DNA of 64,000 nt, taken from the NCBI RefSeq assembly GCF_016545825.1, contig NC_052619.1:35937803-36001802 (forward strand), read 5' to 3'. Below, piece by piece: positions 12,655 to 23,573 of the stretch (its first letter is position 1; each line of letters opens with the position of its first letter). The translations under genes were made by a program, and so were the position numbers. The notes under the pieces are model-generated. The model was not told where the DNA came from. It made no database searches and saw only the letters and a program-made list of their open reading frames with translations. The stretch is from Eucalyptus grandis (lineage: Eukaryota > Streptophyta > Magnoliopsida > Myrtales > Myrtaceae).

Positions 12655-13560
12655 CTATTTCTTGTTTGGACAATCATAAGAAGAATCTCTATGGCCACAT
12701 TTGAATTGGCGGCCTAGTCTTTTGGAGGCCTTGCCCAGCATTTTGTTGTTTTTTAAGAATTTCTTGAATGCCTTTTTCTTGAGACATAATTTGTCAAGGG
12801 TTCCATGAATCCCTTGCTTGATTTCTCTAAAGGAAGCATCTAAGGTTCTCCGATTCTTTGATTGGAAATACTTGTCTACTATATTGCCAATTTGCTTTGG
12901 CACAGATGACAAGAATACCAATTTGAGAGTCGGATCTCCACCAAGGGTTTAGTAGAGCTTCATCATTCCCTGCAAATGTCTATCAAGATCTTTTTGTTCA
13001 TAAGAATAACATTTTCTCTTAGAGAATTCTTTCTTTTTTTGCTCTACGAGATCTTCTAGTCTCTCAATAAAGTAAAGGTGAAGAATGCAAATCACTTGGT
13101 CAAAATCTTGTGCTAAGAACATATCATGATCTGTTGGAGCAAGAGCCAACCACTATTCTAGCAAGCTACTTGTAAATCTAGCAGTAAACTCTAGGAGAAT
13201 ATGAAATTGGTCATTTTCTAGATTAGTAGTTTTGACATCCATCAAAGCATAGAACTCTTGTAGCCTAGCATGCCACTTGTGATATGATATATCATCAAGT
13301 GTGAAGGTGGGATTAGAGATTTTATTCCCAAAATTAGTATTATGGAAGGGAAAATCCATCGTGTTTTCTTCATCACTTTCTTCAGATTGCATCATGAAGC
13401 TAATGGGGCCTTGTTTAGGAAGAGTTTGAGGCTATTCATCATCCATGAAGTGGATGATGTATTGTATATACTGGATTTTGTCACGGCCTACTATAGTGAT
13501 GCTCGTCTTGGCATGTTCTCTCATAAACGACTCAAGGGGGTTGGAGATCATGTATGACGA
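12655..13560 (-). pseudogene. pararetroviral coat-protein region remnant
   Basis: Consecutive minus-strand open stretches (13395-13153, 13149-12949, 12921-12655) are separated only by single stops or short breaks and read as one former polyprotein segment. An acidic, Ser/Glu-rich start is followed by an HKWHARLQEF-type helical coat segment. A Lys/Arg-rich part ends in a Cys-Gly-His...Asp-Cys-Pro zinc knuckle that lacks one cysteine of CCHC. A second knuckle-like remnant lies further 3' near 12.53 kb. This matches the coat or gag-like part of caulimovirids. The breaks make it non-functional. Confidence 0.6.
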
Positions 13561-15142
13561 TGGAGGGTCAGGTGGTGGAGGCTCAGACTGTTTTAATTTT
13601 GCCAATTCTTCTATTGATTTGGCTTTAGATTTCAGTTTTTGTTTTGCTAAGAACCTTTCTTTGATGACCCTCACGTCATGCCTATAAGCAGGAGTGGTTT
13701 GATTTAAACTAGAAAGTAAAGACGGAAAGGATGGAGTAATGGTGGAACTCAAAGGGAGGAATGAATATTTTTCTCACAAAGAGGAAAATAATGGATCAAA
13801 GATCAAGGTAGAAGAAGAGGGATTGTGTTTCCTCTCTTCGTTGGTTTGGAGTTCTTTGATTGTTTCTAAAGTCTTTCTACTTCAACTGACTAATCATCAA
13901 GGTAATGTCTAACCCAACTTCTATTTTTTTGTAGCTTAGTCTAATAAAGTTGAAGAAGTTTGTTTTGGACCACTTAAGTCTAATATATCTGTTGATAGAC
14001 ACGATCTAGTTGAGTTTTGACTTCTCCCACTTCACTTTGGACTTCAGCCACTTGAGTTTTGAGAACAGAAAGCCCGCTTGTTGTTCGGACCTCAATATGG
14101 TAAGGGCCTTGTTTTGGACTAAGGCATTTTTCGTTTGCCAATTTATGACAAATTCTGGGGGACCGAGCTCTCTAGTAGTTCCACTAGAATTAATTCTAGT
14201 GGGATTGGGAATCTTGGGTATTATACTTAGTAGGACTTGTGAATTTTTTCGAATGTGGAAACTCAAACTCATTAACCATGCAAATGTGGGAAGGGGTAAA
14301 TGGCTTGGGAGGATTTAGTTCTACTGATTTGCAGAATTGAAAGATGTTTAGATCACAAGTCGGATTTTTCTTGGCCCATTTGAGGATAGGTTTGTAGCAT
14401 GGTTTAACAAGAGAAGAAGGTTGTGGTCTTCTCTTTGAAGGGTTTTAAGAAACTAATGGTTTTGATTTTTTAGAAGAGCCATAAGACACCAAAAATTGGT
14501 ATCTTCCTTCATTTTCTCCAAGTGGCCCAATAGAAGGGTCCTTCTCCTGTCATTTCTAGAAGACTGGATGTTTGAATTTCCTTTTTCTTTTGGAACACCT
14601 ATCATCATCATCAGATCTGGTATCATATAGACCTGGCAATCCACATCCTATGGGCAATGCCCCGAAAAGGTGTCTTTGAAATATACTATAGGATCTCCTT
14701 CAAAATCAAAGGCTTGTATTTCAAGTTTGTCACCTTCTGAGCTTTCTAGTTCGTCTAGAACATATGGCATCATGGTAAGGATGGTTGGAAAGATAGAAAT
14801 TTTTGGGCTTCTCATGAGAGTGTTCGAATTTTGATGACTATAAAGCCATCTTTGTTTTTGGTGAACTTTGATTTTATAGCTTGAATGGGTCTGGAATTTC
14901 GATGGAGCTTTTCACAATTAGTCACCCAGTATCTGGGAGGAGCTTAACTAACTCAAAGCGAGGGATTTTTTAGGCACGTGGATGCAAGATGGTGTTTGAT
15001 TGTTGTCGATGGAAATGAATAGAGCATCGTCTGTCGAAGATAGCTCTAGATCCAAGGCGTGATTTTGGACTCAATCCACCATTTGGTAATGAAGGGTCGC
15101 AGCAATTGAATTAGCAATTTGGGGTGCTTTAGTTATTTGCAA

Positions 15143-16557
15143 CTAGACCTTTAAGGCATCAAGGACTCGAGGATCGAGCAAGGTCTTATTAAAGGTAAGA
15201 AAAGGGGTAACAGAGACTGTGCCAGCATTGAGGGTAATCTCAACTGTTTTTTTTTTTTTTTTTTTTTTTTTTATACCGGGAATCTGACAAATGCGGCAAC
15301 TAGTGAGTAAACCCTGTAGTAACGTTAGCGAAAGACCCACCACCCCAAGTGCCTCCATTGGGTTTTGAACCCCTTACCTTTGGGCAAGGATCAAAGAAAC
15401 TCTTATCCAGTGGAGCCACCACAATCGGTGGTGGGTAATCTCAATTGTTCCTATGCAAGCACATTGGTATTTGAGGAACCGAATGTGAAGGAGCACCATT
15501 CTAGCAGCCACTGGAAGGCTTTTCGTTCATGAAAGGTTAAAGTAAGATGGACTGCTCCGAGATGGAGATGTGTATAATGCCATTGTTGAACAAGTTCAGG
15601 AGGAAAATGAAGATTAAGAAAATGTTCTTACTGAGTAGTGGGAATAGGATGCTAATCAAACCGAGTAAACTGGATATACTCATTGACATCTTTTGGAGTA
15701 TGTTTGATGAGTTTTGAATGGAACATATGGAGAAAAAGAGTGGGGTTTTGAAAATGTAGTAGATGAATTATTAGAGGGAGTTGAGTGCTAAAAACCTTGT
15801 AATCTTTATTGAGGTAAGTGATAAAGATAATCAAGCTTTGAGGAAGTAGATTTTCTAAAGGTAAAGAGATCTAAGGACAAATGTACATTTATCACAATAG
15901 ATTATTGATCGGTCATGATGATAAGAAATTCTTCTCATTAATTATGATACTTCATTAAAGAAGAATGATGTTAATAATTTGAGATAAATTAGGACACCAT
16001 AATAAGATAAAGGGTCTCTCTATTCCCAAATTAACATAACTTCAGTAAATTGCTACAATTCTTCCATCTTTGTTCATGAAAGGTTAAAGTAAGATGGACT
16101 GCTCTGAGATGGAGATGTGTATAATCTTGGAAATGCCATTGTTGGACAAGTTCGGAGGAAATTGAAGACTAAGAAAATGTTCTTACTGAGTAGTGGGAAT
16201 AGAATACTAATCAAAATGAGTAAACTGGATATACTCATTGACATCTTTTGGAGTATGTGTGATGAGTTTTGAATGGAACATATGGAGAAAAAGAGTGGGG
16301 TTTTGAAAATGCAGTAGATGAATTATTAGAGGGAGTCGAGTGCTAAAAACCTTGTAATCTTTATTGAGGTAAGTGATAAAGATAATCAAAATATTTTCTC
16401 AAGGTAAAGAGATCTAAGGACAAAGGTACATCTATCATAATAGATTATTGATCGGTCATGATGATAAGAAATTCTTCTCATTAATTATGATACTTCATTA
16501 AAGAAGAATGATGTTAATAATTTGAGATAAATTAGGACACCATAATAAGATAAAGGG
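15143..16557 (-). pseudogene. pararetroviral movement-protein remnant
   Basis: Minus-strand sequence resembles the 30K-type movement protein of petuvirus/florendovirus polyproteins: a LHLGAVHLTLTFH-type segment near 15.57 kb and a TVEITLNAGTVSVT segment near 15.23 kb. The two were once continuous; a SINE (15247-15432) and its target duplication now separate them. The N-terminal part, including an HTPKDVNEY segment, is present twice because of the 15525-16016/16072-16559 duplication. Stops and frameshifts occur throughout. Confidence 0.6.
15232..15447 (-). mobile_element. SINE inserted in the pararetrovirus, with 15-bp TSD
   Basis: The insertion body is 15247-15432 on the minus strand. It is flanked by direct repeats GGGTAATCTCAACTG (15232-15246) and GGGTAATCTCAATTG (15433-15447), which match at 14 of 15 bases. 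On the minus strand it begins next to 15432, contains a box B-like GGTTCAAAACCC, and ends in a long A tail (seen here as about 26 T at 15247-15272). Length (~186 bp), A tail and TSD are those of a tRNA-derived plant SINE. The insertion must postdate integration of the virus. Confidence 0.75.
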
Positions 16558-16559
16558 TC
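15525..16559. repeat. tandem duplication of ~490 bp in the pararetrovirus
   Basis: Copy 1 (15525-16016) and copy 2 (16072-16559) start with GTTCATGAAAGGTTAAAG and end with GATAAAGGGTC. They differ by scattered substitutions and small indels, and 55 bases of non-repeated sequence lie between them. Both carry the same 60-codon minus-strand open stretch (15834-15652 and 16389-16207). Confidence 0.85.
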
Positions 16560-18139
16560 CCCCCTTCATCCCCTGAGTAACAAGATATTAATGTGTTCTA
16601 TATAAGAAAAATAAATAAATAATAATAATTTATGTGGCTTTGAGAACGCCGAACTATAAAACGTTATCTTTTTTTGCAATATCAAGACTAGTGACAGGGA
16701 CAGGCGCCTGTCGGCAGAGTTACATGCACCGCCCCGTGTTTTGCAAATCAATCACGTTTCTAACCTTTAAAATATAAAAGAGTATCAAAGATTAAAAAAT
16801 GGCCGGTAGCGGGAATAATTCAAGGCTAAAATCGAAAAGCTGAAAGAAAGTGCGTGTATTATGAAAGTGGAGGATGAAGATGGAGTGCGAATGTAAAGGG
16901 GAAAATATGAATGAATGTGAAGAAACTGCAAAAATCGCCGATGTTTTATTGTCTGCCACTGTCTATTTTTAATCCTTGTACTTTGACTTGTGACGATTTT
17001 GGACTCTAAAGTAATATTTGAATCAAAATTACACAACAAATTTCATATTTCGTATAAAAACTTAGACAGAAATTACCGATCGAGTACTAGATGTGAACAT
17101 TGGCCCTGAGGTGGAGTACTAAAATAAAGTTGAGAGAGGTTTAAAAAAACGAAAGTGGTCCCTATGTACAATTTCTCATATTCAATTTGGGAACAAAAGA
17201 AATGGTCCCTATGTACTATTGCTCATATTCAATTTCGGTTGATGTCCTTTATAGGATAATAGATATGATCTACTTTATTTTTATGATGGACATGATCTTC
17301 GAGCTGATCTTCAATTGCAAATTTTCAGAAAAACTTTGTACTTTCTAATCCAAGTGAAAATGAAAAGTAGATGCTAAGTGGTAAAGATTAATTATCTAGC
17401 GTTGAAGGTTTTCTTAACATGTAGCATCTAGGGAAATTCTCAACTATTGAAACTTAATGTCCATTTTCTTAACCTTTAACGAGCCTTTGGGAATTTCCTC
17501 CATGTTTTCCCTTCTTCTTCTTCTTTTTAATAATTTGGACCTTAGTGGCCATTTTTTGTCATTTTCGTTTTTTTTTTCTATCTGCAATTAAAGTTATTGA
17601 GTTGTACCATTATTTCTTTTAGTTTTCAAGTATTTTTATGTCTTTGGGAACTTCACACTCTTTTTTGGTCTTTTCTTTTTACTATTTCAACCTTTTCTTT
17701 GTTTCTCTTTATTTCTTGAAATTTACTAGCCTTTTTTTTCTCATCTTATTTTGGTCTTTTCTATTTCTTGTATCTCCAGGGTTACACGATCAATTTCATC
17801 CAATAGGATTATTAATGATATATTATGGATTGGCACAAAATTGACTTGAATATGTTTAGTCTCGGTCCAAACATGTTAACTTCATCTCAAGTTCAAATCA
17901 TTTTATCATCACGTGTCAAAATTGCCACCTTATTACTAGATGGAAAAGAAATTGAAAATTTAGAGAGAGGTTCTTTCCTATTTTATAAGTAAAATATAGG
18001 GAGATGCAACCTACACGTCTACTATGGGCAGGAAACAAAAAGGTGTACGTAGGGGTTGGCGATTAATTTTTTTACTTTTTCTGTTTTACTCTCAAGCAAA
18101 TTTGAGACATTGGATCCTTTTACCGCTTTTACTCTCATG
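16560..18139. other. intergenic sequence, no gene seen
   Basis: AT-rich and T-rich (notably 17500-17780). Two short near-identical phrases (GGTCCCTATGTACAATTTCTC/GGTCCCTATGTACTATTGCTC near 17155 and 17203) form a small local repeat. No gene supported. Confidence 0.5.
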
Positions 18140-18911
18140 CTGATAATTTCATAAGTGAGAAGCATTTTCACAAAAAAAAGAAAAAGAAAAGAGCGGATAA
18201 AGGAAGAAGAATGGCACGTGTCATTTATATGAAGCAACGAACCCTTCTCTGTCTGTCGGCAAGGAAATCCACATGAGATTGTATTAAATGAAATTCAGTT
18301 TCCTCGAGCAATCAGGTCCATATGTTTGTCCCCACAAATCAACGATGATCTCAAACGTGTCTTATCCTTTTGAATAGTTGATGGCCTTTCTCCTTTGAAA
18401 AAGTTGAAGCGACATGATCCAAAAGAAAAGGACGAAAAAAGTTGAACGAACCGATTTATTTGTCTTCTTAAAGTAATTTGACTGGCCTAGCCCCTGCGAC
18501 AACGATATCATCAAGTCGAGTCTAGTCGAGTCTTATGGCCATGGAGGAGCCGTCGAGACTCAATTGCAAGAGCATGAAAATAGTGAGGGAGTGCCAAGAC
18601 GATGGCTTGGGTAGCTCGGCCTAGACGACGAGGCACGGCTTGGCCGATAGTGGTGGCAACTTAGGGTACGGAGGCGGAGGGTGGTGGCGCAGAGGCTGTG
18701 GCTGAAGTATGAGGGGATTGGGTGTTAAGTTTTCTTTTTTGGGGATCTAGAACGGGTTTTTTAACCCGGGGACTAGAGTTAGACAAGTATGGCAATCCTT
18801 GGGGACGGGATACCCACGTAAACCGAACACCTAACCTAAAACACACATTGAATCGGAAAGACTTGATAGGAAAACAAGGTGCAAAAGCAAATGAAAATTG
18901 GACAGGACAAT

Positions 18912-18965
18912 CTTGACATTGGTTTTGACCCAAAAAAAAAAAAAAAAAAAACCTTGACATTGGTT
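18912..18965 (+). mobile_element. tiny poly(A) retroposition scar with 13-bp TSD
   Basis: CTTGACATTGGTT occurs exactly at 18912-18924 and 18953-18965. Between the two copies are TTGACCC and about 20 A. This is the signature of a target-primed reverse transcription event truncated almost at its 3' end. Confidence 0.65.
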
Positions 18966-19343
18966 GAGCATGTCTTCTTCCTATCTCATTATTGGATTTC
19001 TGGACAAATATGGAGCAGGAGCCACTCCAAAATCATTTATGTTTTGTTCAGTGAACTTCTTGATCTAATTTTATTCCTCGAACGGGCCTTGAATTCTAAG
19101 GCATGATTTTCACCTCCGGACGGTGTAAAACTGAATTCGAGCCGTAGAAAATCGATGGCCTCCATGTCAATCCCACTTGATAGAATGGTCCAAATTCAGT
19201 TTGATACGCCCGCTAAATTCTGCACAAGAAAACGACAAATGACAGACGCGGATGCGATAATGTATAGAGGCTGAAACGCGGGGAACATTAACTCCTTTAT
19301 CAGTCGCCGCGTGGCAGTACACTTCAAGCCACTGGTCCTCATC

Positions 19344-19387
19344 CACGTGACTCCTTGGCCACCAGTCAGATATTTTCGCATATAAAT
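19344..19387 (+). promoter_or_regulatory. G-box and TATA box of Gly/His-rich gene copy 1
   Basis: A palindromic CACGTG (19344-19349) lies 31 bases upstream of TATAAAT (19381-19387), which is 99 bases before the ATG. The aligned position in copy 2 reads CACATG and in copy 3 CACGTC, so only copy 1 keeps a perfect G-box/ABRE core. The surrounding 150 bases (CAGTCGCCGCGTGGCAGT, GGCCACCAGTC and others) are conserved among the three copies. The G-box is the known target of bZIP and bHLH factors in ABA, light or stress responses; that this gene responds so is inference. Confidence 0.6.
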
Positions 19388-19479
19388 CCCCGTATCCCCC
19401 CGCCTTCGATCACCACCCATCATCTCAGCTAGCAACGCACCTTTGGAGGGCAAAATTTCCTTAAGAGAGAGTCACCAAA

Positions 19480-19818
19480 ATGTCTGATCACGGTCATCAC
19501 GGCGGAGGCGGGCACGGAGGTCCTGGAGGTGGTGGCCCTGGCGGAGGTGGCCATGGAGGTCCTGGAGGTGGTGGCCCTGGCGGAGGTGGCCATGGAGGTC
19601 CTGGAGGCGGTGGCCCTGGCGGAGGCCATGGAGGCCCTGGAGGTGGTGGCCATGGCGGAGGCCATGGTGGTCCTGGTGGAGGCCAGGGTGGTCCAGGCGG
19701 CAAGCCCGGAGGAGATCACGGCCATGGCGGACCAGGCGGACCGGGCGGGCAAGGCCCCGGCGGACATGGCCCTGGTGGCCACGGTCCTGGGGGCGGCCAC
19801 CAGCACGGCAGATGCTAG
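19480..19818 (+). CDS. Gly/His-rich protein, copy 1 (112 aa)
   Basis: A single uninterrupted frame encodes a protein that is mostly glycine with histidine and proline, built from GGGGHGGPGG-type units. It opens with MSDHGHHGG and closes with a conserved KPGGDHGHGGPGG segment and a HQHGRC end carrying the only cysteine. There is no signal peptide, no hydrophobic segment and almost no aromatic residue, so a soluble, disordered cytosolic or nuclear protein is likely. Spaced histidines could bind Zn, Cu or Ni, or the tract could bind RNA or phase-separate; none of this is shown. The start is set by the TATA box 99 bases upstream and by conservation of MS(D/E)HGHHGG in the paralogues at 33565 and 38611. 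Codon bias (GGN/CAY) also leaves long antisense frames open; these are artefacts. Plant glycine-rich proteins of this style are often stress-induced. Confidence 0.8.
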   Translation: MSDHGHHGGGGHGGPGGGGPGGGGHGGPGGGGPGGGGHGGPGGGGPGGGHGGPGGGGHGGGHGGPGGGQGGPGGKPGGDHGHGGPGGPGGQGPGGHGPGGHGPGGGHQHGRC

Positions 19819-19975
19819 TTGGTAGACTAGCGTCCTATCGTTTATATGTGATGTAAAGTATCTCCGGTGCCTTTTAACCGTCTTCTATTTGAGGTTAAAA
19901 AAAAAAAAAAAAAAACCCAAAAAAACTAATAAGCACCGTGTGGAGTCAGTCTTGTAATTGTGCTTGCAAGTATCC
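19819..19975 (+). other. conserved 3' UTR of Gly/His-rich gene copy 1
   Basis: ATGTAAAGTATCTCC (19851) and the phrase through AATAAGCACCGTGTGGAGTCAG are conserved in copies 2 (34661) and 3 (39116). Copy 1 uniquely carries a ~19-base A run at 19896-19914. Conservation of non-coding sequence to this degree supports all three loci as former or current transcription units. Confidence 0.6.
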
Positions 19976-21477
19976 TAATGAATTTCAAGGTTCCTAATAT
20001 GATCTGTAGCTTTGTGCATGAGATGTCCTTGAACCTCATTCATGAAACAGGTTACAAATGAAAGAAACAGAATTCCGAATTAAGATAAGCATGTTTCTTC
20101 ACAAGCATCGTTCATCAACTGACCAGTCACGACGAGAGACAATCGAAACATAAGCACAGTGCTCCCCATTAATTCTGATTATCAACAAGAAAATAGAAAC
20201 AAACTAGGTCGGTCTGCATTAGTCACGATCCAAACACATTATATGAACAAAAGTTTCTCTTGTGCCCTTTCGTCCCCTCATCAATTCCTTCCAGCCAGTG
20301 AAGTTCGTGGTCTTGCGATCTTCAGCGTGGTTTCTCATCTCCACACGATGTCAAAGTCGACGAAGTTCACGTTCTGTTTTGAGTTCTCTTCATTTAATTT
20401 TTCCGCAGAAATTAGAGATGTTCAATAAAAAATTAATATAATCACCATTTTGCATCAAAGGGCTGTACGAAACGGTCAAAGGGTGGGGCCATATGTTGCA
20501 AACGAATCAGCAAAAGTTTGGGGTGTCTTGAGGGTATTCTTTGCTACATAGCAAGATCATGGGTTCTTCGATCTGGTGCAGAAAAAACAATTTAGCTACT
20601 CGTGAGTTCTGGTTCATTGTATGCATAAACTAACTTAAGAGGGATTCTAAAGCATTTCCAAAATATAAAAAGTGAAACTTAAGCAAGGGAGAACATAAAT
20701 AAGATTACCAAGGGAAAATTTGGCGTCAAAAATGAAATTCGATGATCTCAATCGACTTTGGTGAAATTCCTAGAGCAATGTTGCTTTGAAAGTATGATAG
20801 TGGCCCTAAAGCTGAGAACAAGGATGTAACATCAATTGGCTACTCGATGAACTCCAACTTCAAAAATGAGAAAAGGGTGCAAGCACAGTATCATTATGTC
20901 AAATTGACTGAGATTATAACCGAAATCATGTTCATCATTACCTCCTCTTCAATCCCTTTCAACAAAAGGTAGTGCTGGGAAGAAATTCAGGAGGTGAGGC
21001 AAATGAAAAGAATGATAATGGAGAGAGATAGAGAGAAAGATTTCTTTTTGTAGCAGGAGTGGCAATAGAATAGAACCAGCTTGTGCGTTTTGCCAATTAA
21101 ACTCTAATTTATCACTGGGGGAAAAAGGGACATGGTGAAGTTGCTTACGCTTAGTTGAGAAAATTCGTCCATGCTATAGAACCAAAAAATCTAGTTTCGG
21201 AACTGCAGTTCCCCTTTTAACTTTCCTTACATCCATCCCATAGTAAACAAAGGTTTAGTCAAGGTGCGCTATTAAATCTTCGTTTAGTTGAAGCAATTCT
21301 TCTGCAGTATAAGAAAAATTCTAGTTTCAATGCTGTTTCTTATTAGAAATGTGGGATACAAGGAGAAGTACTAAAATTCGCTATGTGGTCAGCCTTCGGA
21401 ACAAAATCAGAGAACCTGAAAAAAAAAAAAAAAAAAAAAAAAAGAAAAAAGAAAAGAGGGGTTCAGCAGGTGACTAC

Positions 21478-21991
21478 CTAAAACACACCACGGAAAACTT
21501 GGAGACAATATAACGAGCATGACATACCCAAAAGCCCTGTTCTGTGCTCTTTCCGTTTCTTTGTGATCGACTGAAACCAAAAAAGTGCATCTTGGCCTAC
21601 TGAGTGACTACTTTTAGAAGTGATCACCAAATTTCTATAAGACGTTCCAGTGGTAGCTCCAGGTAGAGTTGAAAATGAAGAATTTGCCTGTGCTTTTTGC
21701 TCTGGTCTGGTTAAGCTTTCGAGTTGAATCATAAGGGACTCATCTTTGATGTACCATGACATCTTCAGCACATAGTATTTCAAATAAATCCTCAGATCCC
21801 CAATACCACCTCAGCTTGGCAGAGTGAGAGAAATCTCCTGTCACCTGGGTCGCAGAGTCCTGCATAAACTGGAGCCTCTCTTCTATCTTGGCAATCCACT
21901 TATTGTTTTCTTCTTCCTTTTGAGCCACAATTGCTTCAATTAAGGGATTGAGTTCAATCACCATGGGTGAGCGATAAAGACCTGCTTCCAT
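21478..21991 (-). pseudogene. unrecognised exon-like fragment with coiled coil
   Basis: A minus-strand frame (21991-21740) begins with a segment containing IEAIVAQKEEENNKWIAKI, a plausible short coiled coil, and meets a good donor-like CAG|GTGACA after about 49 codons. A second minus frame (21783-21478) follows without a clear domain. I do not recognise the family. It may be a real exon of an unplaced gene, a decayed fragment or a non-coding transcript. It lies directly beyond block copy 1 and has no counterpart in copies 2 and 3. Confidence 0.25.
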
Positions 21992-23292
21992 TATTTTCTT
22001 TAGGAAAATATTGCCTCTATTAACATGTAATGGCTTCTTTTTGTAATATTTTTTCAGGAAAGTTCAATCTTAAAGCAGCTGAAAATTTCATCTCAATTTG
22101 CCTACCCCCTATGTTTTTATGATGAGGTTTCTCAAAGCAGCTCATTCAGACAAAAAGGTATGCAGCAACTCATGAATGACTGAGATCAGACTAGCATGTA
22201 GGATAATCTCATTCCTTCCTACTGTCGTGAAGAGCTTCAGACATTTCAAAATGTAGAAGTAAGTTGATTTCAGATTGCAGATGTCCCTATTAACCTATTT
22301 GGATGTGGCGGAAACTTGAATGTCCACATCCTGCAAATTCTTGCTTATGTTGCCTTGGTATAATTTCATTAAGCGCTAAACCTGCTAATGTTTCTCATTG
22401 CCTTGGTCATTCCTGCCTGCTCGAACACTTAGCATTTTATCTTGCCGAGCTATGCTTAGGGGGAATACAAGGGTTTAGAGTGGAAACCCTCACCGCTATC
22501 TGCGTCAGCTTTGTATGTTGCAAGGTGTACACTAAAGATGACTCCAGGTTGGATCCGCTGCTCGTCAGACATGTGCTATGAAGTGTCCCAAATCAGGCAT
22601 AGATCTTTTGAGATCATTCTCTTGTGAACTTCTTACTCTGTAGTCAGTTTTGACAAGCTCAGTATTAGCAAGTGTACATTTACCTTTGGTTTGGAGATTT
22701 TAAACTCATCATTGTCTCTGTTTATTTTCATATTATCAGGTACTTTCCCCTTCAACTGCCTGACGGGGAAGTGTGCATTGCTGTACATTTTGTAGTCACG
22801 ACTTGTTTTAGTTTCGTTAGTAAGGTATATAGTACATCAAGGGTGTGAATCTCTGCCTTTCTCCTTCTAAGGCTGGCTTTTGCGCCGACGCCGCTGCCAC
22901 TGCTAATGCCGCCGCTAACAGGGTTCAATTGTGTCCTTAAGGGCACTTTGAATTGTCTGCGGATTTGAATTTAGATATATGTATAACATGCTGAGCATTT
23001 GGACAGCTTCAACATTTGATGACAATGGCGGAAACACAATAGATATCAGACGATGTATTGATCTTCAGGTTAACGTTGCTCTTGAAGATTGATATTGTGT
23101 TTGATCCTTTCGCAATACCTTGGAATCTAGCTATGAACATGGCGAACGAATTGATGTTCTTATATGGCTTAGTCAAAATTGTGAAATTGATGTTGCCTTG
23201 CAATCTGACCGTGCAGGCCTTTTTTGTTATTCAGAATTGCGGTTCATGTTCTTGATGCAGCTACAAGAGCGAAAGATATTGATATTGAAATT
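21992..23292. other. intergenic sequence, no gene seen
   Basis: Some open frames (up to 92 codons at 22303-22581) lack domains and show no splice or promoter context. Confidence 0.45.
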
Positions 23293-23526
23293 GCATTTGT
23301 TTTGCAAAAAATAAATAATTTGAAAAATATTTTCTTAAAACTTATTCTTGTATAGCTTACAAAAATAAACGAACGAAAAGTATTGTCATTGTCCACAAAA
23401 ATATTTTGATATAAATAGTTGTCGATGATTAAAAAAAAAAAATCTATTGACTAATAATTTTAAGTAATAAAAACGATTATTTTTACGAAAATATTTTTAA
23501 ATTATTTTTCTTCGCGAAACAAATGC
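23293..23526. mobile_element. hAT-like MITE (234 bp)
   Basis: The left end GCATTTGTTTTGCAAAAAAT and the reverse complement of the right end GCATTTGTTTCGCGAAGAAA match inversely, and the similarity runs on for about 50 bases (..AATAATTTGAAAAATATTTTCTTAAAA against ..AATAATTTAAAAATATTTTCGTAAAA, described by position 23310-23340 and 23480-23510). No 8-bp target duplication was verified and no coding sequence is present. Confidence 0.55.
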
Positions 23527-23573
23527 AGCCTAATTGTCAAACTGATTTACCACTTTCCATTCACAGTTTAAAA

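Larger units (their letters stand above)
9050..16559 (-). mobile_element. endogenous pararetrovirus (Caulimoviridae), degenerate
   Basis: Read on the minus strand, the order is movement-protein remnants (16.5-15.1 kb), a linker region with coiled-coil-like sequence (near 14.0 kb), coat-protein remnants with a degenerate zinc knuckle (13.56-12.65 kb), reverse transcriptase with a YIDD box (11262-11273) and an RNase H-like stretch (10.8-10.5 kb). It ends in a TATATAAG promoter and AATAAA region (near 9.1 kb). This is the gene order of plant pararetroviruses with one polyprotein, such as petuviruses and the endogenous florendoviruses. No integrase and no LTRs were seen, unlike Ty3/gypsy elements. 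Every domain is interrupted by stops and frameshifts, so it is a dead copy. A SINE and a tandem duplication lie in its 5' part. Genus assignment is inference. Confidence 0.75.
18140..21350 (+). repeat. segmental duplication, copy 1 (Gly/His-rich gene block)
   Basis: This block aligns collinearly with 31190-36060 (copy 2) and 36110-41350 (copy 3). Shared landmarks are CTTCTCTGTCTGTCGGCAAGG (18246, about 31750, about 37540), the upstream region, the TATA box, the Gly/His-rich gene, the 3' UTR and distal 3' words such as CCTCCTCTTCAATC (20941) and GTCCATGCTATA (about 21170). Copy 1 lacks the larger insertions present in copies 2 and 3, so it may be closest to the ancestral arrangement. Confidence 0.75.

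Noticed and set aside
22303..22581. 92-codon Cys/Leu-rich plus-strand frame
   Set aside because: No homology recognised, no promoter or exon context, composition as in random sequence.
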